Of a stretch of DNA of 64,000 bases, positions 26,690-35,737 are shown piece after piece. Both the position numbers and the translations under genes were made by a program. Each line of letters begins with the position of its first letter. The stretch's first letter is position 1. The stretch is from Polaribacter glomeratus (GTDB lineage: Bacteria; Bacteroidota; Bacteroidia; Flavobacteriales; Flavobacteriaceae), in assembly GCF_002954665.1 (NCBI RefSeq), contig NZ_MSCM01000001.1, forward strand, positions 1,762,578 to 1,826,577, given 5' to 3'. The notes below the pieces were generated by a model. That model was not told the DNA's origin. It did no database searches and saw nothing but the letters and a program-made list of their open reading frames with translations.

Positions 26690-27103
26690 ATGAACGCTAA
26701 AAAAATAAAAGTACAAGCAACTATAATTGCTGATAAAAGCAAGGTTTAGAATTTTTATAATAATCCTAAACATATAGTAAAATGGAATTTTGCCCACCCA
26801 ACTTGGCATTGTCCTAGTGCAGAAAACAGCATGAAAATTGGTGGTAGATACTGCGCCAGAATGGAAGCAAAAGATGGTAGTTTTGGTTTTAACTTTGAAG
26901 CAATTTATAGCGAAATTATTGACAAAAACCAATTTACTTATGAATTTGAGAAACGAACTGTTACAGTAAAGTTTAACGAAAGCGAAAATAAAACTGAAAT
27001 AATTATAATCTTTGATCCTGAAAAAGAAAATTCAATTGAAATACAAAAAAATGGTTGGCAATCAATTTTAGACAACTTTAAAAAGTATGTAAAATCTAAT
27101 TAA
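26690..27103 (+). pseudogene. SRPBCC/AHSA1-family gene interrupted by an in-frame TAG
   Basis: Reading from the ATG at 26690 gives a full-length AHSA1-like protein of 137 codons, broken by TAG at codon 20 (26747-26749). The frame reads KIKVQATIIADKSKV, stop, NFYNNPKHIVKWNFAHPTWH and continues to the normal end NGWQSILDNFKKYVKSN. Family members have Trp at the stop position (KVWNFYN...), so a single TGG to TAG change explains it. A remnant from the internal ATG at 26831 would lack the first strand and helix. Proteins of this family bind small hydrophobic ligands or act as Hsp90 ATPase activators in eukaryotes. Confidence 0.82.
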
Positions 27104-27155
27104 CTATCATAAATAATTGCTTAAAAAGATTCAAAAACCATTCTCCAATTTAAAC

Positions 27156-27163
27156 TACCTTTG
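27156..27163 (+). promoter_or_regulatory. Predicted -7 promoter box for the DEAD-box helicase gene
   Basis: TACCTTTG matches TAnnTTTG and lies 16 bases before the ATG at 27180. It falls inside the possible upstream extension of the frame, which supports the shorter start. Confidence 0.45.
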
Positions 27164-27179
27164 CAGTAAAAATACATCA

Positions 27180-28415
27180 ATGCAGTTTTCTGATTTTCCT
27201 TTCAATAAATCTATCTTAAAAGCAGTTGCCGAAGAAAGATATCACACACCAACTTTAGTTCAACAACAGGCAATTCCTTTAGTTTTAGAGAAAAAAAACG
27301 TTATTGTTTCTGCGCAAACAGGAACAGGAAAAACAGCTGCTTTTGCGCTACCTATCATTCAGCTTTTGTTTGATAAACCAGTGGATGAAAATGAAGTAAG
27401 AAAGATTAAATCATTAGTGGTTACTCCTACTCGTGAGTTGGCAATTCAGATTTTAGAGAACTTTAAAAGCTACAGCAAATACACTAATTTAAAAACTACG
27501 GCAGTTTTTGGTGGTGTTTCTTTAGAACCGCAAAAAGAAGAATTGGCAAACGGAATTGATATTTTAATTGCAACGCCAGGAAGGTTAATCGACTTGCAAC
27601 TGCAAGGAAATATTGACTTAGGCGCTATTGAAATTTTTGTATTGGATGAGGCCGATTTAATGTTAGATATGGGTTTTATAAACGACGTAACTAAGATTGA
27701 AAAATTATGTCCGAAGAAAAAACAAACCTTACTTTTTTCAGCAACCATACCAGAAAAAATAGACGAATTAGCAAAAACGATCGTAAAAAATTCAGTTAAA
27801 GTCGAAATAAATCCAGAAGAAACTACTGCAAAAAATATTGGTCAGTTATTGTATTATCTGCCTAAAAAGAACAAAACAGATTTGTGTTTGCACTTATTAA
27901 GAAACACAATAAACGGACGAATTTTAATTTTTAGACGCACAAAACTTGGTGTTGATAAATTAGAACAATCCTTACTTAAAAATGAATACAAAGCAACAAG
28001 TATTCATGGCGATAAAACTCAAGGTGTCAGAAATCAAGCTATTGAAGACTTCAAAACTAAAAAATCTAATATTTTAATTGCTACGGATGTTGCTGCTCGT
28101 GGAATTGACATTAGCAATGTTGATGCCATTATAAATTTTGACATTCCGAATGTGCCCGAAACCTACGTGCATAGAATTGGTAGAACTGGTAGAGCTGGTA
28201 AATCTGGAATTGCATTTTCTTTTTGTTCGCCAGATGAAAATAGCTACATTAAAACCATTGAAGCATTAATTGAAAAACCAATTAAAATTATTACTGAACA
28301 TCCTTATGTTATTGACAAACCAAAACATAAAAAATTACAACCAAATACGGTTAGTAAAAACAAAAAAGGAAGAAAATCGGATAATTCTAAAAAGAATAAG
28401 AAGCGCTGGTATTAG
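27180..28415 (+). CDS. DEAD-box RNA helicase (RhlE-like)
   Basis: An ATP-dependent RNA helicase of 411 residues. It shows the Q motif (FPFNKSILKAV ... TPTLVQQQAIP), motif I AQTGTGKT, Ia PTRELA, II VLDEADLM, III SATIP, V TDVAARGID and VI HRIGRTGRAG. The C-terminal tail is short, basic and lysine/asparagine-rich (NKKGRKSDNSKKNKKRWY), as in RhlE proteins for RNA or ribosome contact. I start it at the ATG at 27180 because the family begins MQFSDFPF and a -7 box lies just upstream; a frame opening at 27117 is less likely. Confidence 0.94.
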   Translation: MQFSDFPFNKSILKAVAEERYHTPTLVQQQAIPLVLEKKNVIVSAQTGTGKTAAFALPIIQLLFDKPVDENEVRKIKSLVVTPTRELAIQILENFKSYSKYTNLKTTAVFGGVSLEPQKEELANGIDILIATPGRLIDLQLQGNIDLGAIEIFVLDEADLMLDMGFINDVTKIEKLCPKKKQTLLFSATIPEKIDELAKTIVKNSVKVEINPEETTAKNIGQLLYYLPKKNKTDLCLHLLRNTINGRILIFRRTKLGVDKLEQSLLKNEYKATSIHGDKTQGVRNQAIEDFKTKKSNILIATDVAARGIDISNVDAIINFDIPNVPETYVHRIGRTGRAGKSGIAFSFCSPDENSYIKTIEALIEKPIKIITEHPYVIDKPKHKKLQPNTVSKNKKGRKSDNSKKNKKRWY

Positions 28416-28460
28416 TCTCCACTTAAATCATTAATCTTTGTGTATCAAAAATAACACTGC

Positions 28461-29519
28461 ATGCAAAAAGGCATCATTTTAAAAATATTTGTTTGTATAC
28501 TTCTATTTAACTTTCAAATAAATGGTCAAACAAAGAAAGTTACCAAAATTGCGTTTGGTTCTTGTAGTAATCAAAGTTATTCGCTTCCTATTTTTAATAA
28601 TATTGTAAACCATACTCCTGATCTTTTTATCTTTTTAGGAGACAATATTTATGGTGATACAGATGACATGACAAAGCTAAAAGCTAAATATCAACGATTA
28701 ACATCCAAAGAACCCTACATAAATTTAAAAAAGAATGTACCTATAATTGCTACTTGGGATGATCATGATTATGGTAAAAATGACGCTGGTAAAAACTATC
28801 CTTTTAAAGAAGAATCCAAAGAAATATTTCTAGAAATTTTTGAAGAACCCATCAATTCTGAAAGAAGAAATCATACAGGTATTTATCATCAGTATGAATA
28901 TGAATATTTTGGAAATATAGTACAGGTAATTTTATTAGATACAAGAACTTTTAGAGATGATTTAAAACGGTATAAAGGCGAATTTGATAAAGACGAAAGG
29001 TATTCTTTTTACTATAAAAGTTATGCTGCACACACAGATACCACCGCAACTATTTTAGGAAAAGAGCAATGGAATTGGTTAGAAAAGCAACTTAAAAAAC
29101 CAGCTGATATCAGAATTATTGGAACAGGAACTCAGTTTGGAATCGAATGGAATGGCTATGAAAGTTGGGCTAATTTTCCTCATGAACAGCAAAAAATGCT
29201 ACAAATCATCCAAAAAACAAAAGCAAATGGGGTTTTCTTTATTTCTGGTGATGTGCATTATTCAGAAATTTCTAAACTAGTTACTAAAAATACCTATCCT
29301 ATTTATGATTTTACTTCCAGTGGATTATCTTCTACGTGGGAATTCGCCACGCCAAATAAAAACAGAATAGAAGGCCCAATTATGGAGAATCATTTTGGAT
29401 TAATTACGATAGATTGGGATGCAAAAGAAACCATGATTAAAATGGAAACTTGGGACATTAAAGACAACCAACGAATTGAATATACGGTTCCTTTAAAAGA
29501 ACTTCAATTTAAGAAATAA
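28461..29519 (+). CDS. Secreted PhoD-like alkaline phosphatase / phosphodiesterase
   Basis: A 352-residue exported metallophosphatase with signal peptide MQKGIILKIFVCILLFNFQINGQ. The family signature is seen in KIAFGSCSNQ, FIFLGDNIYGD, ATWDDHDYGKNDAGKNYPF and FISGDVHYSEI, which hold the metal-binding Asp, Asn and His residues. PhoD-type enzymes release phosphate from esters or diesters outside the cytoplasmic membrane. It starts 46 bases after the helicase gene and 31 bases before the next gene, all on the same strand. Confidence 0.92.
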   Translation: MQKGIILKIFVCILLFNFQINGQTKKVTKIAFGSCSNQSYSLPIFNNIVNHTPDLFIFLGDNIYGDTDDMTKLKAKYQRLTSKEPYINLKKNVPIIATWDDHDYGKNDAGKNYPFKEESKEIFLEIFEEPINSERRNHTGIYHQYEYEYFGNIVQVILLDTRTFRDDLKRYKGEFDKDERYSFYYKSYAAHTDTTATILGKEQWNWLEKQLKKPADIRIIGTGTQFGIEWNGYESWANFPHEQQKMLQIIQKTKANGVFFISGDVHYSEISKLVTKNTYPIYDFTSSGLSSTWEFATPNKNRIEGPIMENHFGLITIDWDAKETMIKMETWDIKDNQRIEYTVPLKELQFKK

Positions 29520-29549
29520 GTACACAATTTACAAAAAAAAGACATATTT

Positions 29550-30458
29550 ATGAAATGGAAAGGCAGACGTAAAAGTTCTAATGTTGATGACAGAAGAGGA
29601 CAAAGCGAAAGTAGAGGAATTGGCGGCGGACTTGGAAAAACTCTAAACCCAATGCTCATCAGTTTTTTATTTAAGTTTCTTTTTTCTAAAAAAGGTCTTA
29701 TAGTTGTGGCAATTGTGTTGGGCATCTCCTACTTTACAGGTACAAATCCTGTTAGTTTTATTGGTAATTTGTTATCAGGAAATAGTAATCAAACAGAAAA
29801 CACAAACTATAAAGGCACTGCAAAAGAAAATGAATTGGCAGCATTTAGCGCAACAATTTTAGCCAATACAGAAGATGTTTGGAATCAAATTTTGCCTAAT
29901 TACAGAGAACCAACATTAGTGCTTTTTACAAATGCTGTTTCATCCGCTTGCGGTTCTGCTTCAAGTGCAACCGGTCCTTTTTATTGTCCTGGTGATGAAA
30001 AACTATACATCGATTTAAGTTTTTTTCAAGAAATGGAAAGCAAATTAAATGCGCCTGGAGATTTTGCACAAGCCTATGTAATTGCACATGAAGTTGGGCA
30101 TCACATTCAGAATTTAATGGGAACTACCGATAAAATGCAACAACTTCGCGGAAAAGTTAGTCAGAAAGAATACAATCAATTCTCTGTAAAACTAGAATTA
30201 CAAGCCGACTTTTTAGCCGGCGTTTGGGCACATCATTCAGAAAAAATGGGTCAGATTATGGAAAATGGTGATTTACAAGAAGCGTTAGATGCGGCTTTTG
30301 CAATTGGCGATGATCGTTTGCAAAAACAAGCTACAGGTAGCGTTGTACCAGATTCTTTTACCCACGGAACTTCTGCACAAAGAATGCGCTGGTTTACAAA
30401 AGGTTTTAAAACTGGTGATATAAACCAAGGCGATACTTTTAATACAAATTCTTTATAA
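29550..30458 (+). CDS. ypfJ: Neutral zinc metallopeptidase, YpfJ family
   Basis: A 302-residue membrane-anchored predicted zinc metallopeptidase (PF04228 family). The N terminus is basic and glycine-rich (RGQSESRGIGGGLGK), followed by one membrane segment (GLIVVAIVLGISYF, residues about 50-64) and the peptidase domain. The zinc motif is YVIAHEVGHHIQNLMG, with a downstream LQADFLAGVWAHH motif that supplies the third ligand. A cysteine pair (SSACGSASSATGPFYCPGD) is conserved in the family. The function is unproven. Confidence 0.92.
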   Translation: MKWKGRRKSSNVDDRRGQSESRGIGGGLGKTLNPMLISFLFKFLFSKKGLIVVAIVLGISYFTGTNPVSFIGNLLSGNSNQTENTNYKGTAKENELAAFSATILANTEDVWNQILPNYREPTLVLFTNAVSSACGSASSATGPFYCPGDEKLYIDLSFFQEMESKLNAPGDFAQAYVIAHEVGHHIQNLMGTTDKMQQLRGKVSQKEYNQFSVKLELQADFLAGVWAHHSEKMGQIMENGDLQEALDAAFAIGDDRLQKQATGSVVPDSFTHGTSAQRMRWFTKGFKTGDINQGDTFNTNSL

Positions 30459-30476
30459 TCTTTTAAGTATTAAACT

Positions 30477-30992
30477 ATGCATACAATTATAAAAGCAACT
30501 ATAACAGACGCGCTACTTTTATCAGAAATTGGTAAAGCAGCTTTTTTAGTTGCGCACGGTCATTCTGCTCCTAAAAAAGATATTGAAAATTATGTGAGTA
30601 AAAATTTTAACGAAGAAAATTTTAAAAAAGAATTATCAGACGTTAAAAACGACTATTATTTAATTTATTCAGATGCTAAAATTGCTGGTTATTCGAAGGT
30701 TATTTTAAACTCAAAAAACGAAAACGTTAGTTCAGAAAATATTACTCTTTTAAGCAGATTATATTTACTAGAAGCGTTTTACGGATTAAATTTAGGTAAA
30801 GAATTGTTTAATTTTAACGTAAACCTATCAAAAGAAAACAATCAAAAAGGAATTTGGTTAGCAGTTTGGGTAGAAAACCAAAGAGCCATTACCTTTTATG
30901 AAAAAAGAGGTTTTGTAAAAGTTGGAAAGTATGATTTTAAAATTTCTGAAACACATTACAATCCTAATCATATTATGTATTTAGCGTTTTAA
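30477..30992 (+). CDS. GNAT-family N-acetyltransferase
   Basis: A 171-residue acetyltransferase. The acetyl-CoA binding region is LSRLYLLEAFYGLNLGKELF, and the typical GNAT ending is IWLAVWVENQRAITFYEKRGFVKVG. The substrate is unknown. It starts 18 bases after the YpfJ-family gene, so it is probably its operon partner. Confidence 0.88.
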   Translation: MHTIIKATITDALLLSEIGKAAFLVAHGHSAPKKDIENYVSKNFNEENFKKELSDVKNDYYLIYSDAKIAGYSKVILNSKNENVSSENITLLSRLYLLEAFYGLNLGKELFNFNVNLSKENNQKGIWLAVWVENQRAITFYEKRGFVKVGKYDFKISETHYNPNHIMYLAF

Positions 30993-31114
30993 AACGGCTA
31001 TTTAGATTAAGTTTTTGTAAAATATCATTTTTTTATTTTCAAACTATTTCATTATTTTTTGAAATGGTTTTTAGTTTTTAAAAAGTCAGTATCTTCATAG
31101 AAAATATTTTTACA

Positions 31115-32438
31115 ATGAATAAAATAACTCTTTTTATACTTTTAGTATCAGCAACAATATCTGCACAAACAGACGCTAAAATTTATGATATTGTTGATGC
31201 TATTTCGGCAGATAGAATTAAAGCAGATGTAAAAATACTGACAGAATTTGGAACAAGAAACACATTTTCTGACACTATTTCTAGCACACGCGGAATTGGT
31301 GCTGCAAGACGCTGGATAAAATCTGAATTCGAAAACATTTCTAAAGGCTGTAATAATTGTATAAATGTCTTTTATCAGAAAGATTTAGTTACAAAAGAAA
31401 TGGGTAATAGAGTACCTCATGATGCTTATGTGGTAAATGTGGTAGCTATTCAAAAAGGCACAAAATATCCAAACAGATTTGTAATTATGAGTGGCGATAT
31501 AGATTCGCGTGCAAGTAATACGATGGATTTTACAACGGATGCTCCTGGTGCAAATGACAATGCCTCAGGAATGGCAGGAACTATTGAAGCTGCAAGAGTT
31601 TTATCAAAATATAAATTTGAAAGTAGCATTATCTATGTTGGTTTATCAGGCGAAGAACAAGGCTTATTTGGTGGTGCAGGACTCGCAAAATATGCCAAAG
31701 AAAAAGGTTGGGAAATTATAGGCGTTTTAAATAATGATATGATTGGTAATATTACGGGTGTTGATGGCGTAATTGATAATAGATCTTTTAGAATTTTTTC
31801 TGAACCTGTGCCAGCAAACGAAACAGAAAACGAGAGAAGAATGCGTCGTTTTTATGGCGGTGAAGTTGACGGAATTTCGCGTCAATTAGCAAGATATATT
31901 CATAAAAGTGTAAAAATGTATATGCCCGAAATGAACCCAATGATGATTTATAGATTAGATAGATTTGGACGTGGAGGACATCACAGACCTTTTAACGATT
32001 TAGGTTTTGCGGGTATTAGAATTATGGAAGCGCATGAAAACTATACGCAACAGCATCAGGATAGAAAATGGCATCAAATATGGAGATACTTTTGAACATG
32101 TTAATTTTCCGTATGCAAAAAAGCTAACAGCGGTAAATGCAATAAGTATGGCTGGTTTAGCATGGGCTCCAAAATCGCCAAAAGAAGTTGAAATTGGCGG
32201 AATTGTTGAAGCAGCTGTTAAACTTAAATGGACGAAAGTTGATGGAGCAAAAGGATATAAAATTTATTGGAGAGATACCACTTCTCCTACTTGGGATAAT
32301 AGCAGATATGTTGAATCTACAATGTTTACTTTAGATGGCATTGTAATTGACAATTTCTTTTTTGGAGTTGCCGCTGTTGGAGAAAATGGGCATGAAAGTG
32401 TAGTTGTTTTCCCTAATAAAATTATGAAGTCGGAGTAG
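31115..32438 (+). pseudogene. Secreted M28-family metallopeptidase, split by a frameshift
   Basis: Frame 1 (31115-32095) encodes a signal peptide (MNKITLFILLVSATISAQ) and the M28 catalytic domain: VIMSGDIDSRAS, PGANDNASGMAG, GLSGEEQGLFGGAG, NNDMIGN and GRGGHHRPFNDLGF. After IMEAHENYTQQHQD it runs into nonsense and stops. The normal continuation (IENGIKYGDTFEHVNFPYAKKLTAVNAI, then a fibronectin-like tail AKGYKIYWRDTTSP) lies in the +1 frame from about 32056 to 32438. The loss of about 8 bases, or an equivalent indel, near 32060-32070 would explain it. All metal ligands except the first, where the usual His is Asp (GDIDS), lie before the break, so a shortened enzyme is possible. A sequencing error is also possible. 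Confidence 0.83.
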
Positions 32439-32488
32439 TTTCATTTGTCTATTTTGAAACACAAAAAAAAATGAAGTAATGAAATGGA

Positions 32489-32522
32489 AAAACACTCAAC
32501 CTAAAAGTTGGGTGTTTTTTTT
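32489..32522 (+). terminator. Rho-independent terminator after the M28 gene
   Basis: AACACTCAAC and GTTGGGTGTT pair (one G-T wobble) around a CTAAAA loop, then T8. Confidence 0.85.
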
Positions 32523-32797
32523 GCTCTTAATATAAGGTTCCTAAATATTTTTAGAATAAAAATAATTTTAAAGAGCCCAAAATATTTTTAGTAAAATTAA
32601 AAAATAGGTATAACTTTCGTTTTCTACAATCACAGTGCCTGACGAAAGAAACAAACCCCTTTGCTTAAAATCTTCATTATAATTTATTAATTTCCAATTT
32701 ATTATAGACTACTCTAATTAAGATATAAGATAAATCAATAGCTTTATTTTCTTTAATAATAGTAATACTATTATATTTGAGTATAAAACTACTAATT
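32523..32797 (+). promoter_or_regulatory. Upstream region of the next gene with a predicted -7 box
   Basis: Together with the terminator this makes a gap of about 360 bases. It contains TATATTTG (32772-32779), an exact TAnnTTTG match 18 bases before the ATG, and two near-identical AT-rich words (AAATATTTTTAG at about 32545 and 32582). I see no gene. Confidence 0.4.
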
Positions 32798-33391
32798 ATG
32801 AAAAATCTAATAGTAATTGCCTGTGTATTAATTGTTAATTTATCTTTTTCTCAGAAAGATGCAAATCCTTTTTCAGAAAAAACATTTTATAGCAATATTG
32901 AAGAAAACCACTATAATGTAACTACTTATGATTTTTTCGCTTTAGAAAAACAAGAAGAATTACAGGCTTTAAACACAATAAAACCAGTAAATAATTCAGA
33001 AGGAAAATTCCCTTTTTACAGCAATGAAGATCAAAGTTTATTTGATGTCAAAGAAACAGTTCCTCAAAAAAGCATACTAAATCTTAGTAATGTTATAACA
33101 ATTAAAAATAACAATGATTTTATAGATAAAGTAATCTTAAAAATTTTAGAGGATAAAAAGATTGATATCGTCGACTTTCAAAATACTCTAGATTTTAATG
33201 GTGATAAAAACATTAATTTTTATAAAAACTATACAACCGATGTAAATAAGTTAATTATTGCTTACAAGCTTAAGGGAGAAACTGAGTTTCAAATTGGCAT
33301 GGATATCAATAATTTTATGAATAAAACTCTAAAAACTGAGCTTGACAGAGCTTTACAAAACAGTATAAATCTATTTGTAATAAACTTTTAA
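32798..33391 (+). CDS. Secreted protein of unknown function
   Basis: A 197-residue protein with a clear signal peptide (MKNLIVIACVLIVNLSFSQ) and no lipobox. The mature part is hydrophilic, rich in Asn, Asp and Lys, without cysteines, repeats or a sorting domain. I do not recognise the family. The ATG at 32798 is used; a TTG at 32777 lies within the -7 box and is unlikely. It is monocistronic with its own terminator. Confidence 0.7.
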   Translation: MKNLIVIACVLIVNLSFSQKDANPFSEKTFYSNIEENHYNVTTYDFFALEKQEELQALNTIKPVNNSEGKFPFYSNEDQSLFDVKETVPQKSILNLSNVITIKNNNDFIDKVILKILEDKKIDIVDFQNTLDFNGDKNINFYKNYTTDVNKLIIAYKLKGETEFQIGMDINNFMNKTLKTELDRALQNSINLFVINF

Positions 33392-33436
33392 GATTTATAC
33401 TTTAATTTATAATTATTTGAATTTAGTTAATTATTG

Positions 33437-33470
33437 ATTGGCACCTTAAGCTTTAAGGTGTCAATTTTTA
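33437..33470 (+). terminator. Rho-independent terminator after the unknown secreted protein
   Basis: ATTGGCACCTTAA and TTAAGGTGTCAAT form a 13-base stem with one G-T wobble and a 3-base loop, followed by a T-rich stretch. Confidence 0.75.
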
Positions 33471-33493
33471 TTTAAAACCTGTACCTTTAACAA

Positions 33494-34069
33494 ATGCAAA
33501 ATAAACCTGAACTCTATTTTAAAAATGATGTTGAATGGAGAATTTGGTTATCAAAAAATCATGTTTCATCAAAAGGAATTTTTCTAATCTTCTACAAAGT
33601 AGAAAATGAAGAGGAATCTATGCGCTGGGAAGAAGCTGTAAAAGTTGCTCTTTGTTTTGGTTGGATAGATGCTACGGTAAAAAGTTTGGGAAATGGAAAA
33701 CGTAGACAATATTTTTGCCCAAGAAACCCCAAAAGCGTTTGGAGTGCGGTCAACAAAAAACATATTAAACAATTAATTGCTAATAATTTAATCCATGAAA
33801 ACGGTCTAAAAATTATACAAATAGGCAAACAAAATGGTTCTTGGACTGCGTTAGATGCTGTTGAAAAAGGAATTATTCCAGAAGATTTACAAACTGAGTT
33901 TGATAAAAATAAAATGGCTTATGAGCACTACAAAAGCTTTGCTCCAAGTTACAGAAAGAGTTATTTATATTGGTTAAATCAAGCAAAAAGAGAAACGACC
34001 AGAGTTCAAAGAATTATAGAAATCATTTCTTTTTGTGAACAAAACATTAAATCTAGAAGTAACTGGTAA
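33494..34069 (+). CDS. YdeI/OmpD-associated family protein
   Basis: A 191-residue cytosolic protein of the YdeI-like family. Hallmarks are WRIWLSKNHVSSKGIFLIFYK, VKVALCFGWIDATVKSLGNG, and the ending FAPSYRKSYLYWLNQAKRETTRVQRI, which is the conserved family tail. The biochemical role is unknown. A -7-like box (TACCTTTA) ends only 4 bases before the ATG, so the mRNA may be leaderless. Confidence 0.87.
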   Translation: MQNKPELYFKNDVEWRIWLSKNHVSSKGIFLIFYKVENEEESMRWEEAVKVALCFGWIDATVKSLGNGKRRQYFCPRNPKSVWSAVNKKHIKQLIANNLIHENGLKIIQIGKQNGSWTALDAVEKGIIPEDLQTEFDKNKMAYEHYKSFAPSYRKSYLYWLNQAKRETTRVQRIIEIISFCEQNIKSRSNW

Positions 34070-34180
34070 AAACCAAAAAGAAACCCCACAAATTTTAAAA
34101 ATTAGTGAGGTCTGTATTTAATTTTAAGCCATAAAGAAGTTTAAACGAATAGCAGTCGTTTACTTTCTAGGTATTTAAAC

Positions 34181-35647
34181 TTACAAGCCGTCTATAAAAT
34201 TACCATAAGGATCTTTAAACTGAGTGCCTTCCGCAAATCTATATTTGCTTAATTTTTTGAATTCTACCAAAGCCCACAATACAAATTCTTTTACAAAATA
34301 ACTTTCTTGTTTTTTTGTATTTGGTTGATGCTCGCTTAGCAAAGCCTCTAAAGGAGCTATTTTATCTAATAAGCTCTTATACGCTTCCTCGTTTAAATCG
34401 TCTAAAATTTCGAAGTCTGAATCTGTATTAAAAAACCAAGAAATTACCTCATCATAAGGCGATTCTGCTGTTTGCTTTTCTAATTTTTTAATCTCAGGAA
34501 AATAAATAGGAAACAAACTTTTTACTGCATTTCCTATTAAACTTTTTGCTACAAATGCTGCTCCTTCTTGCTCTCCTTCATACACCAATTCTACTTTACC
34601 TGTAATTGCAGGAATAATTCCGTCAAAATCACTTAAACGCAACGTCGTTTTTTCATCACCCGAAATTAACAATCTTCTTTCTGCTGTACTTAACAAGTTT
34701 TCGAAAGCTGTAATACTCAGACGAGCACTTACGCCACTTTTAGCGTCTACAAACTCACTCTCTCTTGCTTCAAAAACAATTTGCTCTAACAAATCTTTTG
34801 CCAATTCTGGCACAAAAATAGTTTCAGTTTGACGCTTGTCTAACTTTGCTTCTTGTTGCGTAATTATTTTTGCAGTCTCAATATCTTCTGGATAATGCGT
34901 TAAAATTTGAGAGCCAATTCTGTCTTTTAAAGGCGTTACAATACTACCTCTGTTTGTATAATCTTCTGGATTTGCAGTAAATAAAAACTGCATATCTAAA
35001 GGCAATCTCAATTTAAAACCTCTTATTTGAATATCTCCTTCTTGTAAAATATTAAAGAGTGCAACCTGAATTCTAGCTTGTAAATCTGGCAATTCATTAA
35101 TTACAAAAATACATCTGTTTGCTCTGGGAATCATTCCATAATGAATCACTCTATCATCTGCATAACTCAGTTTTAAATTTGCAGCTTTAATTGGGTCAAT
35201 ATCCCCAATAATATCTGCAACGGTTACATCTGGCGTTGCTAGTTTTTCTGCAAAACGCTCACTTCTGTGCATCCAATAAATTAAAGTTTCATTTCCTTTT
35301 TCTCTTATGATTTCAATTGCAAATCGTGAAATCGGATTTAAAGGATCATCATTAATTTCTGATCCCACTACAACCGGAATATATTCATCCAACAAATTCA
35401 ACATCAATCTTGCCAAACGTGTTTTTGCTTGTCCTCTTAATCCTAATAAATTGATATTGTGTTTGCTTAAAATCGCTCTTTCTAATTCAGGAATTACCGT
35501 GTTTTCATACCCGTGAATCCCTACAAAAGTGGTCTCTTTATTCTTTATTTTACGAATCAGATTTTCTCTCAATTCGTCTTTAATCGATCTTGATTGATAT
35601 CCTGATGCTACTAATTCTCCTAATGTTTTTATATTTTCTATATTCAT
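34181..35647 (-). CDS. MoxR/ChlI-like AAA+ ATPase, partner of the VWA protein
   Basis: A 488-residue AAA+ ATPase resembling magnesium chelatase subunit I and MoxR proteins. The Walker A loop is GLRGQAKT (residues 69-76). The Walker B segment reads CIFVINELPDL, with Asn where Asp is usual before the Glu. Sensor and arginine-finger regions include LFTANPEDYTNRGSIVTPLKDRIGSQ. Such ATPases pair with von Willebrand A proteins to insert metals or remodel protein complexes. It lies 90 bases downstream of the VWA gene on the same strand, so the two form one system. The client is unknown. Confidence 0.88.
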   Translation of the reverse strand: MNIENIKTLGELVASGYQSRSIKDELRENLIRKIKNKETTFVGIHGYENTVIPELERAILSKHNINLLGLRGQAKTRLARLMLNLLDEYIPVVVGSEINDDPLNPISRFAIEIIREKGNETLIYWMHRSERFAEKLATPDVTVADIIGDIDPIKAANLKLSYADDRVIHYGMIPRANRCIFVINELPDLQARIQVALFNILQEGDIQIRGFKLRLPLDMQFLFTANPEDYTNRGSIVTPLKDRIGSQILTHYPEDIETAKIITQQEAKLDKRQTETIFVPELAKDLLEQIVFEARESEFVDAKSGVSARLSITAFENLLSTAERRLLISGDEKTTLRLSDFDGIIPAITGKVELVYEGEQEGAAFVAKSLIGNAVKSLFPIYFPEIKKLEKQTAESPYDEVISWFFNTDSDFEILDDLNEEAYKSLLDKIAPLEALLSEHQPNTKKQESYFVKEFVLWALVEFKKLSKYRFAEGTQFKDPYGNFIDGL

Positions 35648-35653
35648 TTAAAT

Positions 35654-35737
35654 CGCTTTTTGCTATCGGCTTTTTGCCTTTAGTACGTACTCGTGTTTTT
35701 TAGAACTGCTAATAGCCCAAAGCTAAAAGCAGTTTTT
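35654..35737. repeat. REP-like low-complexity hairpin repeat between the VWA and AAA+ genes
   Basis: The gap contains GCTTTTTGCTATCGGCTTTT-like words and, closer to the VWA gene, ACTGCTAATAGC with GCTAAAAGCAGT, which form a 6+4-base stem (35706-35733) with a T7 tail on the plus strand. Words built from GCTTTTAGC and GCTATCGGC recur in flavobacterial intergenic regions. It may dampen or separate expression of the two genes. Confidence 0.45.

Noticed and set aside
26669..26932. Minus-strand open frame over the broken SRPBCC gene
   Set aside because: The plus strand encodes a recognisable family across the whole stretch; the minus frame has none.
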